Of a DNA stretch of 64,000 nt, positions 45,655-58,900 are shown piece after piece. This stretch comes from Dermatemys mawii (Eukaryota > Chordata > Testudines > Dermatemydidae), in the NCBI GenBank assembly GCA_007922305.1, contig ML677387.1, forward strand, positions 1,842,242 to 1,906,241, given 5' to 3'. The notes under the pieces are model-generated. The model made no database searches and was not told the origin of the DNA. It was given only the letters and a program-made list of their open reading frames with translations. A program made the translations under genes and the position numbers. Within the stretch, counting starts at the first letter, position 1. Every line of letters starts with the position of its first letter.

Positions 45655-45750
45655 GGAAACGAGGAATACTTGTAGCACCTTAGAGACTAATCAGTTTATT
45701 TCAGCGTAAGCTTTCGTGGGCTATAACCCACTTCATCAGATGCATAGATT
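45655..45750 (-). mobile_element. Fragment of the GTAGCCGTGTTAGTCTG-type repeat
   Basis: GAGGAATACTTGTAGCACCT TAGAGACTAATC and GCTTTCGTGGGCTATAACCC ACTTCATCAGATGCATAG are the complement of the 19901-20050 element. The GTAGCCGTGTTAG end is missing, so the copy is truncated. No clear target duplication. Confidence 0.75.
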
Positions 45751-46659
45751 CTATGTGACTGGAGCCCTTCAGTGTCATCAAGAGCCCTTTCCATGACTGC
45801 CGCCAAGTCCAGGCCAGGAACACGCTATGTGGTGATACTGGGCGGCTCTAGGCTGTGTTGATCAGGGGCCAGTGAGAACCACAGGATCTGTGCCCAGCAG
45901 ACTACGTAAAAAACCCCTTTATATCCATCACAGCTAAGCTCTATTTGTTCTCTAAGACAGGCAGCTGTTAGCAGTCCTTTCTGGAGTCTAAGTCCCCTGG
46001 AGCAAGGAAAATTGGACAGCCTACTTCCTCTCTCGGGCACTTTGGATACCTCTATACGCCAAGCAAAAACCAGCCGCAGCGAGTCACAAAGCCCAGGTCT
46101 ACAAATTCAGGCTCACAGCACTAGCTCTGTGGTGCTAAAAACAGACCCAGTCTGTCTGTGTCAGACCCCAGGCTCCAGCCTGAACGTCTACACGCACTAT
46201 TTTTAGTGCCATTGCACGAGCCCTGTGATCCTGAGTCTGTGGACTCCAATCTTTGGGATTCGCTGCTGCAGGTTTCTGCTTGCTGTGCAGACGCACCCTT
46301 TGAGAACGGCAGATGAAAAGCACTAAATATGAAGTAGGTATTATCGTCATTGTTATCTTTGGTTTATGGCCATAGCCCGTGGGTGCTGGTTGAAAGGAAG
46401 AGACTAGAGATATTTGGTTGCTTCAGATATAGGATAATAATTTCCCTGTCCATTAGTGGATAGGTCATGAATAAAAATATATGCAGAAGTACTCAATAAA
46501 GAGAGTGCAGCTCCTTGTGCCTATGACCTCCTGAGAGGCTTCTGCCTTCCCTTCAATCGGGTGATAGAAAAAAACAACCCATGGCACTAAAAAATGCATG
46601 AAAGATTAAGAGGTCAGAAACTGCAACATAACCACATCTAGAGTGCTCTGCATTTTCAA

Positions 46660-46790
46660 AGAACTGTATTAACATGGACAAATCAAATTCCTCAGCAACA
46701 GTGGCACAGAAGGAAACTGCCCTTCTTGGAGCCACAGAACTCAGGAGTTCCTTGCTCTCAGAGCTGTGATCAGACCACTGTGCCACACAA
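46660..46790 (-). mobile_element. MIR-like relic
   Basis: GGCACAGAAGGAAACTGCCC and ACAGAACTCAGGAGTTCCTTG resemble a heavily diverged reverse-complement MIR; the weakest of the set. Confidence 0.35.
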
Positions 46791-49700
46791 CAGTAACAAA
46801 GGCAGCCCAACAGATTGTCCGTGAGTGTCTACATGGCAGATCTGCCATGCTAAGGTGGCTTGATGATCTAGTCCAGTGCGTTTCCTCATCCAGCCCAGTT
46901 CATTTACTTATTCGGATTTAAAGATAAAAATGTCCACACCACAACCTTGAGGCAGTCTAACAATTCATAAAACAGAGTAACATCCTGACGACCACTCAGC
47001 AGCATTAGGCACTCGCGCACAGTAGCCTGTTAGCTCAGCCAACCTGCAGTGCTAATAATCATGTATGGGCTACTGATTGGCTTGGCCAGGCAGTTAATCG
47101 AAGGAGCAGAAAAGCACCTTTAACATGGAACAGACTCGCAGCCTCCCCCAGTCCCTGTCAAGCAAACACTCAGGGATCTGGATCAGAGGCTAAACATATA
47201 TTAGGCCTAATTTATAACCAGGGATGACTCTGGTCCCTTTTATACTTCTGAATGTTATTTCCTATGGCACAAGAGTCTAGCCACAGCTCCCCATTCCCAA
47301 ATGTGAACTCCTTATGCTGGGCCATCCTCTGCCATGGATCCCACCTTGGCTACTGGCCTGTTGCGTCACACCCTCCTTATCCTTGCTGAGGCCACCCTGC
47401 ACGATGGATTAACACAAGATGTACAAGTACAAAGAGCAGCCACTGCTCTGCTGCTAGGGGAGTCTCAGCTTCACATCAGCTAGGCCACTTAGTAACAAAA
47501 AGACCCAAATAAAGCCATTTCCAAACCCAGAGTGGAAAGTCTGGGTCTCAGAGAGCAGTGGATGGACTCCCTGAAGATGCAGGTTTGCTAAGCAATTTTT
47601 GAATTGATTTTCTAGCCCGGACTTTAATGCAGTTACTGCTCAATTAATTAACTCACATCCGCTGGAAGGCCGTATATGACTAGGAGTCCCTTCTAGCTCC
47701 ACAGTTTTTTTTCCCCCTAATATTTTCTTTTCTAAAGATCACTTTGTCTTTTTAAATCAAATCTTTCTTTCCTCATAGTTTCTTCTGCTTGAAGCCGACC
47801 TAATCCGGCGTTTTTAAAACAGCCAGCATTCTGAATTTCTCTTTTCACCCAGAACTGGCTTAAAGCATGTTTTGGGTTTCAATTTATCTTCAATTTTATT
47901 TTTGTCTTGTTTTGCTTCTAAATTAATCTTTGTTTTTTTTAAATCTTGTTTTTTTCTTAGTGGCAAACTCCCACTGACTTTGATAGGGGTAGGTCCAGAC
48001 CCTGAGCTCCTTGCATGGATGTTCTAATCTATTTGCTCTGCTCAGGCTCTGTCACTGTTTCCACCCACACAGCCCTGGGAGCTGCGCTCTATGTCTGAGA
48101 ATCAGAGTCTAGGCAGGAGGCACGAGAGTGAAGCTTTGCAACTACCCAAACCCAGATCAGTCATTCACGAAGGGAAAAATGATGAAGTCCATTAAATCGC
48201 CTGCATGTGCGAATTGGATATTTGCCTGGGGAGACGGCACATCTGGCCAGGTATGTGGCGAGTGGATAGATACTGCTCACATGGCTAGTCTCTGTTTAAG
48301 CATTTGCTTATTTTTGTTACCCTCCCTCCTCCCCATCCATTTGTTTATTCAATCAGCTTGGTTTTTAATGCTGAAACCTGCAAAAATGTATGCATATTCT
48401 TATCCTTAAGCACAGGAGTAGTGCAGGACCCACCTTCTTTGGACTATCGAGGAGGTCAAAGTTCTGCACACGTACATCTCGGCAGGCTCAGAATCTTTGA
48501 TCGTTAGTGTTCTGGGGCACGAAGTGACATGTCCTATGTTTGTATAGTGCCCAGCACAATGGGGCCCCAACATGGCTGAGGCGACTCTGTATGACCTAGT
48601 TCTAAACAATAACAAAAGACGCAGGTATGGAGCTGTGCAAATTCCTGAGGCGTGTAACGGCATGTACTTTGTGTGAGCGTCGGCAATAGCTAAAACTTCT
48701 AACAATTAGGCTCAGTCCTAAATACATATATTTTGACAGCTAATGAGTGAGTTGTCCAGAGCCCAAGGGACTTGATTTTAATGAGCGATAGATGGTCTGA
48801 CAAGTGAAATCGCACTTTGAACTCAATCCTTGCTGAGAACAAAGGAAGACAGAGTGGGGATAATAATGACAATAGACTCTTAAGACAGTGAATCACTAAA
48901 GGAGCAATCAGAGAGCGGGAGGGGACCCCAGGAGACCCTACTCTAAGGCTAGGATAGGATCAGATCGGATCTAAAGAGAAGGGTGAAGTTGCTTCTGAAA
49001 GGAGAGCTGTGGGGAGATCTCCAGAGCCCATCCCAAGAAGCATCAGGAAGAGAGATGTTTTTCTTGGCAGCAGGAAGTGAGATGTTTGTGCCAAGCTTGT
49101 TAATATTTAAGACGGTCTATTCTCTGCCATAAAACCTTAATGACTGGGATGGGGAGGGACGTTTGCAGTCTTGCTTGTCTGTATCACAGCAACACATGAA
49201 TTGCAGTCCCGTCCCAGCTACTACACGGGTAACAGGAGCAGGTGACGTCCCCATTACGGACAGTGTGGAAACCACTGCGTCGCAGTGCCCTCCCAAGCAC
49301 TCATAAGTGAGCCAATGCCTCTGCACATAACCCATTCCACGGAGTCTTTATTGGTGGCCTCTGAGATTTTTCACACCCCGGAGAGACATGTCACTACAGC
49401 GATGTGTGTCCCCCGTGCAGACCAGCCCTAAGAGAGATGCAGTGGGCAGGTACGTTAGTGAGGGTCAACTTGCACTAGTGCTGGATCTGGGGCTCCAGCA
49501 CAGCAATGGGGTTTTTAAGCTACTGCTGTAGCCAAACCAGTGCAAACTCCAGCCCCTGCCCTGAGCCAGGTGGCTAATTGAGCACCTTGTGAATCCCACT
49601 GGGTGTGTTAACACAGTGTCCTTCCTCTCACGCTGTACCTGCGGATTCCATTCCAGTCAAGACGGAATATTGCTGAAATGGGGGGTTCTCACCCATCATG

Positions 49701-50590
49701 TTGAAGCATGAATTCTCACTGAGTGACTGAAATGCAGGTATTGGGGGAATCAGACACTCAGCTGTAATTTCCATCTCCACACCTGGCATCCCAGCCTGTC
49801 ACAGAGGCTTTTAACAACTCCTGTAATTACGAACAGCCATTCAGTTAGGGCAACAGATAATTGTATAAAGCAAACAAAGGAAATCTTGGCAGCAGCAGGC
49901 TTGGCCTAGGTGCGGAATTGTGTGGCTGCGATCCACTTTGAAGGGGAGTGTGTCTTATTTTGAAGGATGAGCCAAACACGCCACAGCTGAATCTGCCCCC
50001 GACAAGGAGTGGAAGTGCCTTACTGCTCAGTCCTGCAGGGGTAAAGCGGAGGGAGAGGACATCACACTTGCTACAAACCTGGGGTCACTTGGAGGTGAGG
50101 GAAAAAATAGCAGCAAAGAGTTTTCCCCGCAAGGCGGATGCAGAACGCCCAGGGAATCAGTGCGAGCAGAAAGCTGGGAATGCATTGTATGTGTCAACGT
50201 CAGTCCAGTGCAACGTCGGAGATAGCAGGCACGCTAGGATCCCTATCCTGACCTCGCCCTGCTTTGCATCCTATTCACTAGTCAGTGACAAAGTAGTGAA
50301 GTTGGTAAATGAGAAATCAAAAACTTGGGGCCTGATTCTGATCTTGCACCAGGCCAGTTCCTTTGACTTCAGTGGAGTTACTCCTCATTCACCTCGGGGC
50401 CTGACAGCAGAGAACCAGACAATGAAAGACATACAGGCCAGACTTTCCACTGCTCTGCCCCTTCTGTAGTCCATGGCGCTTGTGCAAAGCAAGTGCACAG
50501 TGGGTGTGAAGTGTTGCAATTCTGACCTAGCAGTGCTTTGCCCCCCTCTCTGCAGTCAGGATGCATCTGTGCAAATAGCTGCACAAATGC
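46791..50590. other. Intergenic, mostly unrecognised
   Basis: Possible MITE relics at 46820-46965 (GAGTGTCTACATGGCAGATC ... AATGTCCACACCAC). 48525-48605 is an L2/MIR-type tail (TTTGTATAGTGCCCAGCACA, ATGGGGCCCC). T-rich tracts lie at 47700-47960. No exon is recognised, including in the 173-codon open frame at 49948-50469. Confidence 0.5.
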
Positions 50591-50710
50591 TCTGCACCAT
50601 CCATGCACCGTGCCGTGTAAACACGCCAGCAACAGCTGTGTTGGGTGCAGTTAATCACACCCAATTACTTCATTTTATGATGGATTAAAGAATTTCATAG
50701 CTGGCATGTC
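50591..50710 (+). repeat. 120-bp direct duplication, copy 1
   Basis: Matches 51173-51292 at 107 of 120 positions (my count), without gaps, at an offset of 582 bp. Shared blocks include GTAAACACGCCAGC, TTGGGTGCAGTTAATCAC and TTTTATGATGGATTAAAGAA. Similarity stops sharply on both sides. I do not recognise it as a known element. Confidence 0.8.
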
Positions 50711-51172
50711 GACCGTGAATCTCCCAGGGGGTACGTCTACCTCCAGCCACTCGAGGGATTTAGCAGCATGCTTGTAAAGGTGAGCATGGCCAGGGCCCAT
50801 TGCCCAAATGTTTATGGCTCCCCCTAGGGAAAGGTTTGGAGAAAATGGAGGTAAAACTCTACTGCAGCCAAGCCACAGATGTTAAATCCACAGTTCTAGG
50901 AGTTAATTGCAGGGATACTCAAGGCCGCTGGACAAACTCCTCCAGCAGGGAATGGGGCTCTGTCAGCCTCGCCAGCCAGCACTCTCCTGTCCCCCAGTTC
51001 AAGCAGCAAGAGCTTAAGAAATTCATTTGGAAGCAAACAAGAGACTCCAGATGGCTTGGCAAAATAGCACTGAAAGCTCCCATGGCGTTTCCAGCATGCT
51101 GGGCTCACCAGCTTCTACATGGATTGATCAGTCCTGCCATTCACTCCAGACAAAGCAAACAGCTCTGCTGCC

Positions 51173-51292
51173 TCTGCTCGGCCCATGCACCCTGCTGTGT
51201 AAACACGCCAGCTACAGCTGCGTTGGGTGCAGTTAATCACGCCCAGTGACTCCATTTTATGATGGATTAAAGAATTTCGTAGCTGGCATGTC
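51173..51292 (+). repeat. 120-bp direct duplication, copy 2
   Basis: Second copy of the 50591-50710 unit, same orientation. No coding interpretation holds: both copies carry an in-frame stop after the shared peptide APC.VNTPATA.LGAVNH.Q or soon after it. Confidence 0.8.
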
Positions 51293-52671
51293 CCAAGCTA
51301 GCAAATATTGATGCAGGTGAGAAGCCCTCCCTGGGGCTGAGGAGTTAACTCCCCTGAGATTGGAGCTCTCACAGCTGCTCAAGCTTCCAGCTAGAGCTTT
51401 TTCTGTTTTCAACTCACAAACTTAGTTCAAGAGCAAACCTTACAAACCGGATCCTGTAGGGTCTCCCGTCTTGTATGGAGCAGGAATTTTCCTTTGAAAA
51501 GTGGAGTGCCAGAGGCCTCAGGGGAACTGCCCTGTCCCCCTGGAGGTGAAAGATCCTGCTAGTAAAAGTGGTGTGAGCAGAGCTTGCCTGTAGTGGAGCG
51601 AAGCAAGAGTAAAGCCCAGAGCAAACAGATGGAAGAGGAAGTCAAGAAGAAAGCGTGAGAATGAGGTGAAAGGCCCGTGTGTTGCTTTGGCAGTTCTTTA
51701 GGTAACCGAGAAGGCGTTCCCTGACTCCTTTCCTATGTGTTTATCACCCTCCAGGTGTACGTCATTTGCACAAACAGAGCAGCAGGCAGTGTAGTAGATG
51801 AGCGAGAACACGGCTACGGGCTTGTCATTCGTGGGTAAATCTGCTGCCATTCTAGTGACTCCTAGAGGCAACCTCCTTGCTCTCGGCTTGCTCCTCTCTG
51901 CCCAGCGAGGCTGGGTATGCAGTGCTCATTGCAGTGCTGAATATGTATCATGCAGCAGCCACTCCTGACCAGTCCTCGAACTTTTGTTCCTGATGGTAAA
52001 CTCTCGGATGCAAGGGAATGAGAAGGCTGGGTCCTCCCTGGGCAGTTACCATCCTTGCTTCTCTCACAGACACTTCTCATTGGCGTTGAGGAATTTACCC
52101 GTTGACAAAGATGCTGCAAAGTGCGCTATGTTTCCATCCCCTTAGTATCTCAGCTCAGTGGGGTCCCTCCAGGGAGTGCATGCGCAGAGCCGCTGCACTG
52201 GGAGGCTTCTAAGCCCTGGGAAGGCCTGGCTCTGGTCTGTCTCTGAGCGGGCTGGCACAGAGAGGCCACAGAAGATGTGGGGGTTTTGCACAGGACATGG
52301 TGAGCAGCAGTAGGTGCCTCTCAGCTCAGAAACTGAAGCCATGGGCGGGCCCAGAGGGCCTGCATTGGAGTTCTGAGCCTACCCCTCAATTTGTGAATAG
52401 ATTCTGTCCATGAACCTCACAGCACAGCGGCAAGTCCTCTGCCTTTATGTGGGATTTGCAACTCTGAGTTCGACCCCATTTCCCAGGTGTGGCTTTAGCT
52501 TGGCCCCCTTGTACTCGAGTCAAAACACTCTTCACAGCAACCCTACAACAATGCATCGCCCCCCTGCAGCAATCAACCAGCCCACTGGCAAACGTGCACC
52601 AACAGAGAGGAAAACATGGAGAACAGTAACAGGCTGGTTTCAGGTTTCCAAAAAACCTAACTCCAGACAAG
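51293..52671. other. Intergenic, no gene recognised
   Basis: Short frames only; no repeat family identified. Confidence 0.5.
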
Positions 52672-52840
52672 ACTAGGTTCATAGGTCCCAAGGCCAGAAG
52701 GGAGCAGCGTGATCTTGACCTCCAGCATAACCCTGGCATTGAACTTCCCCTAAATAATTCCCAGAGAAGATCTTTTAGAAAAACATCCAGGGGAACGGCC
52801 TTGGAAACTGTGATGTATTCTTTGGCAGCCTCCATCACAC
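52672..52840 (-). mobile_element. CR1 LINE 3' fragment
   Basis: TTCATAGGTCCCAAGGCCAG, AAGGGAGCAGCGTGATC, CCCCTAAATAATTCCCAGAG and AGATCTTTTAGAAAAACATC are the complement of a common turtle CR1 3' region. Confidence 0.8.
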
Positions 52841-53959
52841 AGCTAACTCAGACCGAGGAAGCTGCTGTTGGGGGATATTGCTAGAGCAGAATATCTACGG
52901 CAAAGCTCAGTTCACCACTGGTATAAAAGAACTTGATTCCATTTACATCAGTGATTGGAACTGCTTACACCAGGGCAGAATTTGGCCAATAAGATCTAAA
53001 GAACAAGCATATATTCATACAGTGTGGTCTTAATGAGCCATGCCCAATTAAACTGACTCATTTAAAGCCCTCCAGAGAGCGGGGGGATGGAGGGGAAGCA
53101 CTTGTGCATTATTCAAGCATATCTACTTTGGACTAATAAATGCACAGATCCGGTAGGAGTATGTTTCCCTAGGGTATGGCATCCTGCGTGCCTCCCAAGC
53201 AGGTTCCCTACTTGTAATAATGGGGGCTGCTTCTGATCGCTCTTTTCGGCACCTGAGAGCAGGTTTGCTCAGGTAGCCAGGCAAAGCCCATTCCCCTGGG
53301 AGCGGTGGTACACCGCTAGGGATACTCTGCCCCCCGCCATCTCGCTGTGGTCAGGCTGTGTTTGCTTGTCTTAAACAAAATTCCAAAAGAGTTAACCCTT
53401 TGAATGCAGGAATTCCCCTGTCAGCCACTCAGTTAATGGTCAAGAGGGCACATGCATGGGTCCATGACTTCCAGAGCACAACTCTGATCCCTGGTAACAG
53501 GTACAATGGCAGGGCACTGAGCCCATTCCACCGACATGCAGTCACTGCTTAAGAGATGTGTTGCAACAGCCTGGAATCCTTTCCCACCCCCCAGTTTTCC
53601 TCTTCATGCGTTCCAGTGACTAGCTCCACAAATGGGCTTTCAGTGAAGAGCCCTGGTAATTAGAGACGTCACAGAACAGACTAGGCTGCAGGGCTATGGC
53701 AGACTGGCTCTTCCTCCCTGCTGATGCTGCTGTTCTGTTGGCTGTAGAGAACAGCTGGTACCGTGGCTTTGAAGATGGAGCTGTCCAAGATGACTGACAT
53801 ATGATTTGCAGCCCCCTGAGGCCCTTTTACACTACACCAGTGTAACAGAGAATCACCTAAATAGTTAAATCCTTTTGCTATTACTTGACCAGAGCAGAGG
53901 TTGTGGGAGACATGAACCTGTGCTTCCTACTGTGATTTAAAATAATTCCCAGCAGTGCC

Positions 53960-53970
53960 GGGGGGGGGGG
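53960..53970. repeat. Poly-G tract (11 G)
   Basis: A homopolymer G run in intergenic DNA. Confidence 0.9.
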
Positions 53971-54955
53971 AGGGAACTCCAGAGCTTAGATACCACAGTG
54001 ATAGGAGCTGTAGAAATACTTAGGTGGAGAGATAAGAAAGAGCAAAAGATTGCAATGAGATTGGGCAGCTGCTCTAAGAGAGAGCAAGGGGGATCTAGGT
54101 GCCAGGGCCCACTTAATAGGGCAGGGGACAGATAAGGAGCAGAGCAAGGTTTCATTCTGAGCTGCCAAGGACGCTCAGGAAAATTAATCCAAATTAACCT
54201 TTAAAAGCAGATTAGTCAAACCTCATTTCCAGCTCTTAGCCTGTGTGGACCCTCTTATTCAGAATTAAAGTAATCTTAATTCAAGGCAAATGAAACTGAA
54301 CCCAATGAAGGCCACTTTACTTCTGAACAAGAACATCCACCCAGGCGTTTCACACAGTTTAACTAATCCATGGCTGGCTAATTCAGATTAAGAGAGAGCT
54401 GTGTTTAGCCTTTCTGTGCCTTAGATGATCCCTCTGGAATGGGGATAACGAAAAGGGGACATTGTTGTAGTGTCCTCATGGGGCTCTAGAGCTGAGAACA
54501 GGACAGTGGCAGTAAAGTGTGTTAGTGGCTGTGGCATCAAACTCCAGTTCAGATTCAGCATTGCTCCCATTGTGACACCTAGCTCAGGCCATTGGGTCAT
54601 AGATTGAAAGTCTAGCCCTGAACTGAATGGGGAGGGACTCTTACTGTACAATTGTAGGGCCTTTAAGCCCCCATGTAGCACAAATCACGTTGTTAACATT
54701 GCAGGACGTCTGGAGCATTTGTCATTACAGCACGAGAAACGCCCACCTCAGACCCACCCTTTCAAGCACTGGCGGGTTAGATAGTCTACCAACAACTCCG
54801 ACTCTGAACCATGAACTTGCTGTGAGAAAGGGGGAAGAGTAGTTTTACCTCCCCCCATCTCTATCAATAGTGACTTGAACATGCTCAAGTCTCTCTTAGT
54901 GCAGCACTCCAGGTTTCCAAGGAAAAAGGGCTGCTGGGTCACTTGTCTTCTCTGA

Positions 54956-54965
54956 NNNNNNNNNN
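54956..54965. other. Assembly gap (10 N)
   Basis: Ten consecutive N. The true gap size may differ. The flanking sequence shows no gene. Confidence 0.99.
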
Positions 54966-55837
54966 GTATATGGAGTGTCAGGGAATGTGTCAAGAATGCA
55001 GGCAACTACAAATTTAGTCTCTGCTTCTGTAATGACAGCAGCCGGAGGTTAGACATTATGTTCATGGCTTCTTTGTGGAGTTGAGAAACAACATACATTT
55101 CTGACCCTGGCAGGTCACACAGGGAACACACAGCGATCAGCATGCAGAAAAACAGCTAGAAAGATATCACCTGCTATCACATCTCAGGGGCATGGACCTG
55201 GGAAATGAGATTGTTAACTAGACTTGTTCAGTATTACATGACAAACTCAGACCCGCAGTCACTGGGAGGTAGAAGCTATCGTTTGGTTGTGCGGGTGCTC
55301 TCCACTGCTGTACGGTGACAATCAGTTGGAGCAAAAGAACAGCTCTGAGAGAGTCTCTCTGTCAGCTTCATCCTAAACATTGTTCCTCACGCTCACTTGT
55401 CCCACTGCACTTCTATCCTTCCCCTCCCCCCCAGTAAATACAGAGCAAATTCTAGTCAAGCAATAAACTCTTAATAAGCTCCTAGGCTTATTTTCAGAAA
55501 GATGCTTAACTCACTTTGGCATTTTAGACAATTTTACCCCAGATGTGTGGGCAGATGATATTCAAAACAGGGTCACGTCAGATGGTTTGAGAGAAAGGCC
55601 TGGGATACCATATGGAAAACTAGGACTGCCCTGGTGAAATTGCAAGATTTGGTCACTATGGATTGGAAAAGGTATTTGGGCACAAAGTCAAAGGCCCACA
55701 CATGGAAAAGGAGCAGAAAGAGACCTATTCTCCCTCTCTCCCACTGAGCATTGCTCTTAAACAGGTCTTGGTCAACAGTCATATAGAAACTTATTAAATT
55801 AAGGTTTGTCCAGGATATTGCAGGAAGTTACCATATC

Positions 55838-55935
55838 TGTCATAGCCATCACTGGAGGTTTTCAAGACATGGTCAGACAAGCATCAGTCAGGAATGGCCT
55901 AGGCATAGTTAATCCTGGCTCAGTGCAGGGGAATG
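55838..55935 (+). mobile_element. CR1 LINE 3' fragment
   Basis: GGAGGTTTTCAAGACATGGT, CAGACAAGCATCAGTCAGGA and TGGCTCAGTGCAGGGG follow the CR1 3' end order (GAGGTTTTTAAG..., GGACAAACACCTGTCAGGGA..., GCCTCAGCGCAGGGG). Confidence 0.8.
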
Positions 55936-58900
55936 GTCACGTCCAGCTCTACAAGTCTATTATTTATGTTTTCTGCTCTGGCACCTGAGTGAAGAATAGT
56001 GAGGGAACTTGTTATTTACAAATCCTCAGCAGGTAGCACAAATCATGCACTCCCCACCGCTAGTCAGACAGATAGAGAATCGCAGACAGCAAAGCCAATG
56101 ACAGTGGAAGATGCCTGTAGTCACCGGGGATTTAGCTAAATGTGTGTTCAGCAAGGCTTGCAGCCTGTGGGCAAATTGCCAGGCAAATAGATCCAATTAA
56201 ACAGCCCTACCTAGGCTTCAACAACACACTAACGGGGAGTGAGGTGTTGGTCAGCACTGCAGTCCTGTTTCTTCGGTCTCTCAGGCTCCATTCAACCACC
56301 ACATTTAAATGAGGAGCTGGTCATTATGCCATGGAGGATCTTTAACACAGCAGGGCACGAGGGAGGGCACTGGAGTGAAACAAGAAGAGAAATTCAGTGA
56401 GCCTGGAAAAGCAAGAGATTTCTCTGTCTCATGCATAAAGAGAGAGAATTAATTTGTCCCCTGCCTCTTCTAAACCTGATCCGCCCACTCACTCCTCATT
56501 ATGCGTGACCCCTGCCCCTGCAATCTAACGTACAGATTTATGAATCATATCAGAAGTGGGATGCAGATTAGGGGAGCGTCACAGTTCACTGAGGTTCTAA
56601 CATGCTGGGGGTTCAGTTTGCTTTTGGTACATCTTGGAGCTCAACAAGAGCTGCTGCCAGCCACACAAGGGGATGCAGCCACTGCCTCCTTCTGAGCGAC
56701 ATCCTGGCTGTTTGCTCAGCACTGTGCAAACTGGAGAGGAAAACACTCTCTGCTCCCAGGAGTTACTAGCCTAGAACAGACGATGTGCATTTAAAGTGCT
56801 TTCGAGTGTCAGACTAGACACTCTGTCACAGTACTCAAGTATTCAGATCCCCCTCCAGCTCCAACACCCACCCTTAGAGCTAGTCAGCGATGTGGCGGAG
56901 GACTAAGTGACCAGAGAAAGAAGCTTTGCAGCAGGCCTGCATAATCACCGAGTCAAGCTATTTTGGACCAAAGGGGGCAGTGAATCCCTAATCCACGTTG
57001 TGCCCGCACTGAGGGGCAGCAGCTTCCTCGTGTTGATATGACTAAGACTCCAGCTTCTGCGGCTCTGCTGATCTCAGCCTGGTGCCACTGATTCACTTTT
57101 GCAAAGCAATAGGAGTGTTTTTTAAACAAAGCCACAGCTCAGCTGAACCAAGCAGGCAAACACCCACAACAACGTTTATACTCAAACAAAAATATCTGAC
57201 AGGCACCACATTCGACTGTCATTAGGAGAGAATGCAGAACCTTCCTCTTCAAAATCCCTCTTCTGCCAGTGCAAGAGAGTTGTTCAACACTGACGTCTGG
57301 CTAGCCAGACATCACCCCTTCAGAGTTAACCACCCACCCCAAACAAGCAGTAAGCCAAAGTGGGGGAGGGGGAGAGAAGTACCTCTAGAGGTTTTACCTT
57401 AGAAGGGAGAGGAGACCACTAAGGAGTTGGTTATTGCTATTGATTTACAGCAATGGGAGGAACAGACAGGCAGGGATTGAAATACGACCGCATGAGTTTC
57501 CCACCCCAACTTAGAGTGCAGAGTGCTTTTATTCTCGCTATTGCAATCCAGGACCTGCTCAGCTTGCTGTCCCAGCTGAGAAGAGTAAGATGTGAGCAAG
57601 GTTGCTTCACCACCTAGCTCACCCAGCCTATTGATTTAACACTGACAGACCCTTCAGAAAATGGGAATTCTGTTTTAGGGGCTTTAAATGAGCTTAAGTG
57701 TGTGTCTGGATCTTTGGCAGCAGGGGGAACCTTTTCAAGGCTAAGCAGATGCAGAGAAGATGGGGCTGCAAAGAAACAGAAATGGGATAGAGAGTCTAAG
57801 ATTTGTTCAGCAGGAAGGAGCCCTGCAGAGGCCCCAGAGATGAACCCCATAATGGGCTCTGTGTGGGATTTGCAGAGCTGCACAGAAGATATGCAATGCC
57901 TAGGCTAAGATTGTTGAAGATTGAAATATGCCCTTGAGAGCTTATTTCAGCACCAGAATCAAAGCAGTCTGATTTTCACACACAATGAAAACCCAGCAGC
58001 TCTCACTGATGTCTGGAATTTGTGGGTCTCGACACTTGGGAAATAAGGCTTCTTATTTAGAGGGTGGCATTTCCAGAAGGAAATAATAGGACTTGAATGC
58101 CAAAATCCCTTGATTTTCAAGGACTTGGGGGCACAAAATTCCCTCAAACTTTTGGGAATCCCATCCCAAGTGTCTACGTCCTGAGGAGCTTATGTTCAGG
58201 CAGCCAGGTTTGAGAATTTTGGTCTCTTCTTGGTGACCGCTTACATTAATGATACATTTATAAATATAGTGAGAAAAGGGTCTAATTTCATAAGTGCATC
58301 ACAGATGAGCCACATGGTGATTGTTATAAGCAATATTATTCATCTGTTGGACTCAAACAAATAGAATCACCATTTATTAACACACCTAGCAGCTAGCCAC
58401 ATCTTTCAACTCATTACTATGTATTCTTAATATAAGAGCCACCCTTTTATTTATTAATAGGGCTCCCAAGATTAGAATTCACTGAAGACCCAGGCAGATC
58501 TTGGCTGTGCCTCAATGCCGACAAACAGACTGTGTGTTTTATAATGAGGTTTCAGGCAGGTCCTTTGAAGACTTTCCAAAACCCATTTCTGCTCTGTGCA
58601 TTGCCACAAAGCAGAGTCCATCTCTTACAAGGACACCTGTACCAAGGCTCCTCATGCTGGAATGCTGGCTCATTAACATTTCCATCAATTAGACTCTGCT
58701 TCTCAGGGACAAACCCTCCTTTTCTGCCACATCAAAATCTGTACATTGCAGAGAAGGAAGTGTTGCTGTTTACAAAGAATTTTCAAAAACATCTTACTGC
58801 TTATAAATGTAAAAAGCAAACCACACACACGTCTCTCATCTTCTCAGCCGAGCACAGATACCAGGCCTAGAGATGAGCTCTTTGTAGAAGTGTAGATGTT

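Larger units (their letters stand above)
52841..55837. other. Intergenic, no gene recognised
   Basis: Includes the poly-G tract at 53960, a MIR-like stretch near 54410-54490 and the assembly gap. AT-rich sequence 54180-54400 has inverted TTAATCC/GGATTAA-type pieces. Confidence 0.5.

Noticed and set aside
49948..50469. 173-codon open frame on the + strand
   Set aside because: No domain, no splice context and no homologue that I recognise.
50473..51249. Two frames sharing a similar peptide as a duplicated gene
   Set aside because: Similarity is confined to a 120-bp DNA duplication that continues past the stops, so it is a nucleotide repeat and not a protein family.
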